DNA from: Candidatus Peregrinibacteria bacterium CG11_big_fil_rev_8_21_14_0_20_46_8
GTDB taxonomy: Bacteria; Patescibacteriota; Gracilibacteria; UBA1369; UM-FILTER-53-11
DNA length: 20,189 bases
Assembly (NCBI GenBank): GCA_002796025.1
Contig: PCVQ01000017.1
Location: forward strand, 1-20,189
Reading direction: 5' to 3'
Part shown: piece after piece, positions 1-5,487 of the stretch
How the letters are laid out: each line of letters opens with the position of its first letter
Position numbering within the stretch: position 1 is the first letter of the stretch
Position numbers and translations under genes: made by a program
The notes under the pieces: generated by a model
The model's input: the letters and a program-made list of their open reading frames with translations, nothing else
Told to the model about the DNA's origin: nothing
The model's database searches: none

Positions 1-674
1 TCGTAGGTAAAGATCGCCATGTGCTCGGCGCCGTGATACTGAAAGACGCGGCGGAAGTCTTTGAAACGGGACAAGAAAAGCAGATAGCCAAAAAATATCG
101 CGATGCGGACAACGCCGTCGATCAGATTGAAAATTACGTAGTGATTTTCAATGAAAGAGAAATGTGAACGTAGAAATTCAGCGACAGCAAGCGGAATGAA
201 TTTAAAGAGAAAGATCGCGAGGACAAGTGAGAGCAGAATAGAAAAGGCGAATGTGAAAACTTCAAAAAACTTTGATTTTTCCGCAGCCTCTTTTTCATCC
301 TCCTCATCCTCAACAAACTCGTTTGCAGAAAAATTCACCGCGCCCATGCCAATGACCATCATCTCTACAAGATTTATCACGCCTCGCACCAGCGGAATAT
401 TCAGCAGGCGGTATTTGCGGATCAAAGATTGAAATTTGTCTTCTTTTGTCTTAATGCTGCCGTCTTTTTTGCGCACAGAAGTCGCAACAAAGTTAGGCGA
501 GCGCATCATAATACCCTCTATCACAGCTTGCCCGCCTATAGCGTAGTCTATTTTGATAAGCTTCTCCTTTTGCTCGGTCGGCTCTAAATTCGAGCCTTCC
601 TCGCTCAAGTCGTCGCGCTCGGCCCGTGGCCTCGCATCCTTACCAATGTTTTTCTTTTTTCTAGCTTTATTCAC
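1..674 (-). CDS. DUF1385 / YqhQ-like membrane protein, 5' part only
   Basis: The reading frame enters from the left edge. Its first 224 codons are visible and the C-terminus lies outside the window. I chose the GTG at 674-672: it is the first start in frame and sits 6 nt below a TACTAT -10 box. Residues 1-40 are charged and probably cytoplasmic. Residues 47-60 read GGQAVIEGIMMRSP, the hallmark of the DUF1385 (YqhQ) family. A membrane stretch lies at about 140-165 and a second at about 181-202. The sequence then reads FQYHGAEHMAIFTY (211-224), the conserved YHGAEH block of the family. The molecular function of the family is not established; it is a polytopic membrane protein of Gram-positive and related bacteria. 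The gene is divergent from the dUTPase gene with only 29 bp between starts. No frameshift was found. The family call is firm; the function is unknown. Confidence 0.88.
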   Translation of the reverse strand, partial: MNKARKKKNIGKDARPRAERDDLSEEGSNLEPTEQKEKLIKIDYAIGGQAVIEGIMMRSPNFVATSVRKKDGSIKTKEDKFQSLIRKYRLLNIPLVRGVINLVEMMVIGMGAVNFSANEFVEDEEDEKEAAEKSKFFEVFTFAFSILLSLVLAIFLFKFIPLAVAEFLRSHFSFIENHYVIFNLIDGVVRIAIFFGYLLFLSRFKDFRRVFQYHGAEHMAIFTY

Positions 675-697
675 AAGTCGATAGTAGCGTATATTAT
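670..697 (+). promoter_or_regulatory. Candidate promoter of the dUTPase/tmk unit
   Basis: TTCACA (670-675), a 16-nt spacer, then TATTAT (692-697). The ATG at 704 follows 6 nt later, so the transcript would be leaderless. The -35 box overlaps the start codon of the divergent DUF1385 gene. An overlapping alternative -10 is TATATT at 690-695. Confidence 0.45.
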
Positions 698-709
698 GGC
701 TGTATGAAA
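681..709 (-). promoter_or_regulatory. Candidate promoter of the DUF1385 gene
   Basis: The minus strand reads TACTAT at 686-681, 6 nt before the GTG start at 674. A poor -35 (TTTCAT, 709-704) lies 17 nt upstream. Transcription would begin at or next to the start codon, giving a leaderless message. The element is interleaved with the dUTPase promoter on the other strand. Confidence 0.45.
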
Positions 710-1132
710 GTGCGTATTCAGCGTATTGATAAGGATTTGCCGTTGCCGGTATACGAAACCGCCGGTTCGGTGGGCTTCGATATTCTGGCGCGGGAAGATA
801 TTATGCTGCATCCCCAATCTATTGAGCTGATTCCCGGTAATTTGATTGTTGAGGTTCCTAAGGGATATATGCTAGTTGTGGCATCCCGCAGCTCTACGCC
901 CCGCAAAAAGGGCCTCTTAAAGCCGCACGGCATCGGTGTGATAGATCAGGACTACTGCGGCCCAGAAGACGAGATTAAAATCCAAATGTACAACTTCACC
1001 AACGCGCCCGTAGAAATTAAGCGCGGCGAAAAAATCGCCCAGGGCATCTTTGTGCGCGTCGATACTGTGCAATGGGACGAGGTGGAGAAGATGAACGGGA
1101 AGAGCCGCGGAGGATTTGGGTCTACGGGTTAA
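704..1132 (+). CDS. dut: dUTPase-family nucleotidohydrolase (dUTP diphosphatase)
   Basis: 142 aa, the usual size of a trimeric dUTPase subunit. The family motifs appear in order: AGSVGFDILA (20-29, motif 1), SRSSTPRKKGL (61-71, motif 2, SRSS in place of the usual GRSG), GVIDQDY (78-84, motif 3, with the likely catalytic Asp81), RGEKIAQGIF (107-116, motif 4) and the C-terminal glycine-rich arm RGGFGSTG (135-142, motif 5), which closes over the nucleotide. The enzyme hydrolyses dUTP to dUMP and pyrophosphate, which keeps uracil out of DNA and feeds dTMP synthesis. It is cytosolic. A tmk-like kinase follows after 11 nt, so the two probably form a dTTP-supply operon. No Shine-Dalgarno is visible. 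A dCTP deaminase of the same fold is less likely because the motif 5 arm fits a dUTPase. Confidence 0.9.
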   Translation: MKVRIQRIDKDLPLPVYETAGSVGFDILAREDIMLHPQSIELIPGNLIVEVPKGYMLVVASRSSTPRKKGLLKPHGIGVIDQDYCGPEDEIKIQMYNFTNAPVEIKRGEKIAQGIFVRVDTVQWDEVEKMNGKSRGGFGSTG

Positions 1133-1143
1133 ACTTATCTTAA

Positions 1144-1719
1144 ATGCGAGGAAAACTCATCACCATCTACGGCATTAACAATATTGGTAAATCGTACCAC
1201 GCAAAGCGCCTGGTGCAGCGCTTGAAGAAGGCCGGCAAAAAGGCAATGTATATAAAGTATCCTATTTACGATTTAGCGCCGACCGGCCCGGCACTTAATA
1301 AGATTTTGCGCTCGCACACCCAGACTATGAGCGAAGAAGAGCTCCAGCTGCTCTTTGTCTTAAATCGCTATCACTTCCAGCCCAAGCTGGAAAGCTACCT
1401 GGCCCGCGGCTATACCGTGGTGGCCGAGGACTATGTCGGCACCGGCCTGGCATGGGGGATTGCAAAGGGCGGAAATCCCCGCGAGCTCCATAAGATGAAC
1501 GAGCATCTGCTCAAAGAAGATCAGGCCATCTTGATGACAGGCGAGCGCAGCCTGCATGCAAAAGAAGCCGGCCACATTCACGAAACCCAAGACGAACTCG
1601 TCCAAAAATGCAGCCACGTTTTAAAAAAGCTGGCAAAAGAATTTAGATGGACGGTGATAGAGCGGGCGGCTGAGAAAGAGGTGACGGAGCAAAAGATCTG
1701 GAGGGCGCTTCTTAAATGA
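1144..1719 (+). CDS. tmk: Thymidylate-kinase-like P-loop (deoxy)nucleotide kinase
   Basis: 191 aa, slightly shorter than typical bacterial dTMP kinases (about 200-215). The Walker A loop is GINNIGKS (10-17). The segment GYTVVAEDYVGTGLAWG is in the position of the DRYxxSxxAYQG motif of dTMP kinases, but the arginine is missing. A basic GERSLHAKEAG segment follows where the lid region would be. The enzyme would phosphorylate dTMP to dTDP. The gene sits 11 nt after the dUTPase gene with no Shine-Dalgarno and ends at TGA. The last 30 codons occur again in diverged form at about 2089-2190, so the gene has a rearranged 3' side. A related nucleoside or nucleotide kinase with another substrate is possible given the altered motif. 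Confidence 0.75.
   Translation: MRGKLITIYGINNIGKSYHAKRLVQRLKKAGKKAMYIKYPIYDLAPTGPALNKILRSHTQTMSEEELQLLFVLNRYHFQPKLESYLARGYTVVAEDYVGTGLAWGIAKGGNPRELHKMNEHLLKEDQAILMTGERSLHAKEAGHIHETQDELVQKCSHVLKKLAKEFRWTVIERAAEKEVTEQKIWRALLK
1631..1719 (+). repeat. 3' end of tmk, intact copy of a duplicated segment
   Basis: The first 46 nt (1631-1676) match 2092-2137 at 44 of 46 positions. The next 30 or so nt match only weakly but stay in the same codon phase. This copy ends the functional tmk frame. Its partner is downstream, past the 96-aa gene. Confidence 0.85.
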
Positions 1720-1733
1720 AAAGTCTAAGGGTG

Positions 1734-2024
1734 TTAGAGTTCTTCATCAGGTTTTATATCAAATTTGTGTAGCGTTTGGCGTTTCGTTACTGTTATTGCT
1801 TTTAAAACTTCATCTGCCCTTTCTTTTAAATGTTCGCGTAAAACTGTTATTGCTTCTGCTACTTCAAGAGAGCGACCGCTTTCATCTACTAAGGATACTT
1901 GAGTCAGTCCCTGAACCTTTGCATCGTTTAGGAACAAATCAGCCGTAAATGAGTCGAGCCGGGAAGAAGCACTACCCTCTCCGCCTTCTATTTTTTGAAC
2001 AACTAAAATATTTGAGGGTTTCAT
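1734..2024 (-). CDS. Hypothetical protein, 96 aa, unknown family
   Basis: I do not recognise this protein. It is acidic, with no membrane segment, signal peptide or cysteine. The N-terminal 40 residues are mixed. Residues about 48-75 (from SGRSLEVAEAI through KERADEVLKAI) should form amphipathic helix, followed by a short strand-like tail and an acidic end (KPDEEL). The coding evidence is indirect but good: an ATG preceded by AGAAAG at a 6-nt spacing (the only Shine-Dalgarno-like site before a gene in this window) and a near-consensus promoter. The gene lies in an AT-rich stretch between two copies of the tmk 3' end, on the strand opposite to tmk, which suggests a later arrival. It could be a small regulator or a cargo gene, but the sequence does not decide this. 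Confidence 0.6.
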   Translation of the reverse strand: MKPSNILVVQKIEGGEGSASSRLDSFTADLFLNDAKVQGLTQVSLVDESGRSLEVAEAITVLREHLKERADEVLKAITVTKRQTLHKFDIKPDEEL

Positions 2025-2051
2025 AAATAACTTTCTAAATAATATAATTAA

Positions 2052-2080
2052 ATTATAGAATAAATTATATTATTCGTCAA
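2052..2080 (-). promoter_or_regulatory. Near-consensus sigma-70 promoter of the 96-aa gene
   Basis: The minus strand reads TTGACG (2080-2075), a 17-nt spacer, then a perfect TATAAT (2057-2052). The start codon is 27 nt further on. The leader of about 20 nt is AT-rich and carries AGAAAG at 2036-2031. The -35 box lies at the edge of the tmk-remnant homology. This is one of the best promoter matches in the window. Confidence 0.75.
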
Positions 2081-2088
2081 ATTGCAGC

Positions 2089-2190
2089 AGTTGGCAAAAG
2101 AATTTAAATGGACGGTGATAGAGCGGGTGGCTGAGAAGGATGATACGGCGGAGATGATTTGGGGGTGGTGGGTGGAGATTAGCACGGACT
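2089..2190 (+). pseudogene. Remnant of a second tmk 3' end
   Basis: Read in the tmk frame, this stretch encodes QLAKEFKWTVIERVAEK followed by a diverged tail and a TGA at 2188-2190. The real tmk ends LAKEFRWTVIERAAEK plus its own tail. The first 46 nt are 44/46 identical. After that, only scattered codons (a Thr and an Ile-Trp pair) remain aligned, without indels. Weak homology may extend left to about 2074, where TTCGTC and TGCAGC resemble the tmk sequence around 1590, with a deletion between. There is no start codon or P-loop, so this is not a working gene. Its last 12 nt overlap the 3' end of the methyltransferase gene on the other strand. It is either an old tmk end displaced by an insertion or a fragment of a divergent tmk allele. 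Confidence 0.8.
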
Positions 2191-2892
2191 GAGCGCGGCG
2201 GAATATTCGCCGCTACTGGTTTCATGAAGTTCTATGATTTTCCATCCTGTTTCTTGTGCTAATTTTTTCATAATTTTTGGTTCTACATGTATCCAGTCAA
2301 ACCAGTCATCAATTTCGTCTTTATATTCAATCCGGATTTTAATTTCACCAACATAGTGCTTTGCTGCACGATTTTTTTGATGATATTTTTGGTGTACTTT
2401 CTTTTTTGTTTTTGTTACCTCTAATGAGGTAAGGAGCAAAAGGCCATCTTCTTTAATAAGTTTCCTAAGAGATGAAAGCAGCCGCTTTGCACCTGCCAAA
2501 CTTCCGCCGATTCCAATATTATGACCGAAGAGTAAAATTGTATCGAAGGAGTATTGAGGAAATTTAGGATGAAAGGCATCCATTACTTTGGCTTTTTTGC
2601 ATCCACGTTCTTTGCATACTTTTATTGCAAGCGGGGAGTTGTCTATTCCCGTAATGTCGTAACCGCGATTTTGATAGTGCAAAATATGCCGGCCAGCCCC
2701 GCAGCCTACATCTAAAATTTTTCCTTTCACATGATGAGCTATAGTTTTTTCAGTTGGGTAAAATTGTTTTGTGAAGTAGATTTTGAGACTGCTTGTATTT
2801 ATGTAACCATCATCACGCCGAACAATGTATGGCGTTTTGCGGTCACCTTTCCAGTAGCTAAATAGTGCTTTTCCGAAAACATCTTTACTCAT
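2179..2892 (-). CDS. Class I SAM-dependent methyltransferase
   Basis: 237 aa from the ATG at 2892. The frame stays open to an ATG at 3036, but I prefer 2892: a TATAAT box lies 9 nt upstream, the extra 48 codons run into the folD promoter, and MSKDVFGKALFSYWKG followed by RRDDG looks like a natural N-terminus. Motif I is ILDVGCGAG (about 59-67), the glycine-rich SAM loop. GYDITGIDNSPLA (motif II) holds the acidic residue expected to bind the ribose. A motif IV-like segment (SFDTILLFG) and the strand GLLLLTSLEV follow. The substrate is unknown. The C-terminal third (KIRIEYKDEIDDWFDWIHVE) is not one I can tie to a named family. The 3' end overlaps the tmk remnant by 12 nt. The gene is divergent from folD and has no obvious metabolic link to its neighbours. 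Confidence 0.82.
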   Translation of the reverse strand: MSKDVFGKALFSYWKGDRKTPYIVRRDDGYINTSSLKIYFTKQFYPTEKTIAHHVKGKILDVGCGAGRHILHYQNRGYDITGIDNSPLAIKVCKERGCKKAKVMDAFHPKFPQYSFDTILLFGHNIGIGGSLAGAKRLLSSLRKLIKEDGLLLLTSLEVTKTKKKVHQKYHQKNRAAKHYVGEIKIRIEYKDEIDDWFDWIHVEPKIMKKLAQETGWKIIELHETSSGEYSAALSPC

Positions 2893-2901
2893 ACAATGAG
2901 G

Positions 2902-2907
2902 ATTATA
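2902..2907 (-). promoter_or_regulatory. -10 box of the methyltransferase gene
   Basis: The minus strand reads a perfect TATAAT, 9 nt before the ATG at 2892. I see no convincing -35 at a 16-18 nt spacing. The position implies a leader of 0-3 nt and supports the shorter start. Confidence 0.5.
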
Positions 2908-3021
2908 TCCGAACTTTACTTCCGATATACACCCAAATAGGGGGTTTATGCGAACAAGAAAGCTACTTGCTAAAAAAAGAGATAGGTAGCTTTGCAGCAC
3001 ATTGCCGCGTAAGCCGTTCAC

Positions 3022-3050
3022 TTGACCAAACTCCATCTTCTCCTTATAGT
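3022..3050 (+). promoter_or_regulatory. Promoter of the folD-purF-purD unit
   Basis: TTGACC (3022-3027), a 17-nt spacer, then TATAGT (3045-3050). The folD ATG follows 10 nt later, so the leader would be about 3-4 nt. The promoter covers the longer in-frame start at 3022, which argues for 3061. Confidence 0.7.
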
Positions 3051-3060
3051 AAGCCTACCA

Positions 3061-3903
3061 ATGTCAGCCAAAATACTCGACGGCAGGCTTGTTTCCACTT
3101 CACTTCTTGAGCGAGTAGCGAAAGAAGTGAAGCAATTGCGGATAAAACCAAAGCTTGTGATTCTCCTTGTCGGAGACAATCCCGCCAGTTTGTCGTATAT
3201 TAAACAAAAGACCCGGGCTGCTGAACATGTTGGGATTGTCGCAGAGCTCTTGCGCCTCCCTGTATCTACATCCACAAAAAAGTTGCTTGCCATCATCGAA
3301 AAACTAAACAAAGATAAAAAAGTTCACGGCATTCTTGTGCAGTTGCCGTTGCCGCCGAAGATCGATGCGGCAAAAATTGGTGCGGCTGTTGCTCCGCATA
3401 AAGATGTGGACGGCTTCGATGTTGTGAATCTGGGTGCGCTCTTTAAAGAAGATGAACGGCTGGCGCCGTGTACGCCGCAGGGCGTTATTCGCATGCTCGA
3501 TCATTATAAAATTCCAACTGCTGGAAAGCACGCGGTGATTGTGGGGCGCAGCAATATTGTGGGCAAGCCGCTCTCGCTCATGCTCATTAATCGCGATGCA
3601 ACCGTGACGGTCTGCCACTCCAAGACAAAGAACTTAGCTGCACACACACGGCAGGCCGATATCGTTATTATGGCTGTGGGTAAGGCAAAACTCTTAAAAT
3701 CGTCTATGATAAAGAAGGGTGCCGTTGTTATCGACGTTGGCATTAACCGCGTTGGTGGTAAACTTGTCGGCGACGTTGATTTTACCGCTGTTTCAAAAAA
3801 AGCCCGCTTCATTACGCCGGTTCCCGGCGGGGTAGGTCCCATGACCGTTGCATGTCTTATGAGGAATACACTCGCAGCAGCGCATCACATTCAATCTAAA
3901 TAA
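3061..3903 (+). CDS. folD: Bifunctional methylenetetrahydrofolate dehydrogenase / methenyltetrahydrofolate cyclohydrolase
   Basis: 280 aa, the normal family length. FolD oxidises 5,10-methylene-THF with NAD(P)+ and then hydrolyses methenyl-THF to 10-formyl-THF, the formyl donor for purines and initiator tRNA. The visible family blocks are: Tyr46 and the catalytic Lys50 in YIKQKTRAAEHVGI, QLPLPPKID, DVDGFDVVNLG, PCTPQGVIRML, the nucleotide-binding stretch GRSNIVGKPLSLML, and the C-terminal signature PVPGGVGPMTVACLM. The start at 3061 matches the family N-terminus (AKILDG); the upstream ATG at 3022 lies inside the promoter. purF follows after 15 nt. Together with glyA and the cyclo-ligase further on, the window covers much of folate one-carbon interconversion. 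Confidence 0.97.
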   Translation: MSAKILDGRLVSTSLLERVAKEVKQLRIKPKLVILLVGDNPASLSYIKQKTRAAEHVGIVAELLRLPVSTSTKKLLAIIEKLNKDKKVHGILVQLPLPPKIDAAKIGAAVAPHKDVDGFDVVNLGALFKEDERLAPCTPQGVIRMLDHYKIPTAGKHAVIVGRSNIVGKPLSLMLINRDATVTVCHSKTKNLAAHTRQADIVIMAVGKAKLLKSSMIKKGAVVIDVGINRVGGKLVGDVDFTAVSKKARFITPVPGGVGPMTVACLMRNTLAAAHHIQSK

Positions 3904-3918
3904 TTATCACTACGCCTT

Positions 3919-5418
3919 ATGTGCGGAATAATCGGCATTTCATCTCACAGTAAAGTTGTTCAAGAGCTCTATGACGGGCTTATGGTTTTGCAGCACCGCG
4001 GCCAGGATGCAGCGGGCATTGCAACATACGAAAACCGCTTTCATCTTAAAAAGGGCAACGGTTTAGTGCGCGATGTTTTTGGCGTGAAACATATGTACCG
4101 CTTAAAGGGAACCATTGGAATCGGCCACGTGCGCTATCCAACTGCCGGCTGTGCGGACAGTGCGGAAGAGGCGCAGCCTTTTTATGTAAACTCGCCTTAT
4201 GGAATCGCGCTGATTCACAACGGAAATCTTACAAACTATGAAGAGCTGAGCGAGCAAGTAACGAAGGATAATCGCCGCTACCTCAACACAAAATCGGACT
4301 CTGAGGTTTTGGTAAATGTTGTTGCCGATGAGCTCAATAAAATTGGGGGAAAGGAGCTGAAGCCCGAAGATGTTTTTAAGGCGATGAAGGGGGTTTATGG
4401 ACGGTTAAAGGGCGGTTATGCGGTAATTGCGATGATCGCGAATCGTGGACTGCTCGCCTTCCGCGATCCCAATGGAATCCGTCCGCTGATTTTTGGAAAG
4501 CGCGAAACGCCTCTTGGCGACGAATATATGTTCGCCTCCGAAAGTGTGGCCTTGAATACGCTCGATTTTAAAGTGATTCGCGATGTTCAGCCCGGCGAGG
4601 TGATTTATATCGATCCAAAGTACGAGCTTCATAGCAAACAAATTGTGCAGCCAAAGTGGGCGCCATGTATTTTTGAGTATGTGTATCTTGCGCGGCCGGA
4701 CTCTGTGATTGATGGTGTGAATGTTTACAATTCGCGGATTCGCATGGGGCGCGTGCTTGCCCAGCAAATTAAGCAAGCGATGTTAAAGGGTCTCGAAATA
4801 GATGTTGTGGTGCCGGTGCCCGATACCGGCCGCAGCCCTGCATTTGAAATCGCAGCCGAAATTCGCGTGCCGTACCGTGAGGGTCTCATTAAAAACCGTT
4901 ACATCGGCCGCACCTTTATTATGCCGGGTCAGGAAATTCGCAAGCGCTCAATAAAGTATAAGTTAAATACCATTCCTAAAGAGCTGAAAGGCAAAAAAGT
5001 TTTGCTGGTGGATGATTCGATTGTGCGCGGAAATACGTCGCGAAAAATTGTTGAGATTGTGCGCGAAGCCGGAGCAGAAAAAGTCTACTTTGCTTCTGCG
5101 GCGCCGCAGCTGATTAATCCCTGTGTTTACGGCGTGGATATGCCGACGCGCAAAGAGTTTATTGCAAATAAGCTGAATATTGAGCAGATTACCAAAGCGA
5201 TCAATGCCGATGCGGTTTTTTATCAGACGATGAAGGATTTGGTGGATTCGGTGCGGGCCGAAAATCCCAACCTTACCGGTTTTTGTGCCGCATGTATGGA
5301 TGGAAAGTATCCAACGCCGGATATCACGGAAAAAGTTCTGCAGCGTGTGGAGGAGTGCCATACAAGCGGCAGCATAGATAGCGATGAAGAGGCTGAGGAT
5401 CAGCTTGCGCTACTGTAA
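3919..5418 (+). CDS. purF: Amidophosphoribosyltransferase
   Basis: 499 aa. It transfers the amide nitrogen of glutamine to PRPP to make 5-phosphoribosylamine, the first committed step of purine synthesis. Residues 1 to about 235 are the class II glutamine amidotransferase domain. MCGIIG places the catalytic Cys at residue 2, so only Met is removed and there is no propeptide. LQHRGQDAAGI, GHVRYPTAG and HNGNLTNY are the expected glutaminase motifs. The C-terminal half is a type I phosphoribosyltransferase with the PRPP loop VLLVDDSIVRGNTS. Cys250, Cys402, Cys456 and Cys459 fall at the four [4Fe-4S] ligand positions known from the Bacillus subtilis enzyme, so an iron-sulfur cluster is likely. 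The gene is 15 nt after folD and 69 nt before purD, with two hairpins in that gap. It has no Shine-Dalgarno. Confidence 0.97.
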   Translation: MCGIIGISSHSKVVQELYDGLMVLQHRGQDAAGIATYENRFHLKKGNGLVRDVFGVKHMYRLKGTIGIGHVRYPTAGCADSAEEAQPFYVNSPYGIALIHNGNLTNYEELSEQVTKDNRRYLNTKSDSEVLVNVVADELNKIGGKELKPEDVFKAMKGVYGRLKGGYAVIAMIANRGLLAFRDPNGIRPLIFGKRETPLGDEYMFASESVALNTLDFKVIRDVQPGEVIYIDPKYELHSKQIVQPKWAPCIFEYVYLARPDSVIDGVNVYNSRIRMGRVLAQQIKQAMLKGLEIDVVVPVPDTGRSPAFEIAAEIRVPYREGLIKNRYIGRTFIMPGQEIRKRSIKYKLNTIPKELKGKKVLLVDDSIVRGNTSRKIVEIVREAGAEKVYFASAAPQLINPCVYGVDMPTRKEFIANKLNIEQITKAINADAVFYQTMKDLVDSVRAENPNLTGFCAACMDGKYPTPDITEKVLQRVEECHTSGSIDSDEEAEDQLALL

Positions 5419-5425
5419 AAAAGGT

Positions 5426-5442
5426 TAATTGCTGCGCAATTA
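5426..5442 (+). other. Hairpin 1 in the purF-purD gap
   Basis: TAATTGC (5426-5432), loop TGC, GCAATTA (5436-5442): a perfect 7-bp inverted repeat. No run of T follows (ACTTACTTGA), so a classical terminator is unlikely. It could be an RNA-processing or stability element. Confidence 0.55.
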
Positions 5443-5457
5443 CTTACTTGATAAATG

Positions 5458-5485
5458 GTCACAGGATCGCTACGCTGCCTGTGAC
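5458..5485 (+). other. Hairpin 2, immediately before purD
   Basis: GTCACAGG (5458-5465) pairs with CCTGTGAC (5478-5485) around a 12-nt loop. The stem ends 2 nt before the purD ATG at 5488. There is no T-run. In RNA it would place a structured stem over the region a ribosome must load on, and it resembles a REP-type palindrome. The function is unknown. Confidence 0.55.
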
Positions 5486-5487
5486 TG

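Noticed and set aside
1..674. Frameshift in the DUF1385 gene near 90-100
   Set aside because: A first reading seemed to lose the frame at the T-run. Recounting the six A bases at 89-94 on the + strand restores one continuous frame through the YHGAEH motif.
1717..1719. Alternative genetic code with TGA as glycine
   Set aside because: TGA ends tmk at the expected length, and glycine positions in all conserved motifs use GGN codons.
2893..3036. Longer start (3036) for the methyltransferase
   Set aside because: The extra 48 codons have no family match and run into the folD promoter. A perfect TATAAT sits 9 nt before the ATG at 2892.
4405..5361. Minus-strand frames of 123 and 132 codons inside purF
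   Set aside because: They are antisense to an intact purF with complete catalytic motifs and show no independent start signals.
5426..5485. Intrinsic terminator between purF and purD
   Set aside because: Both hairpins are perfect stems, but neither is followed by a T-run, and purD directly follows with no other promoter visible.
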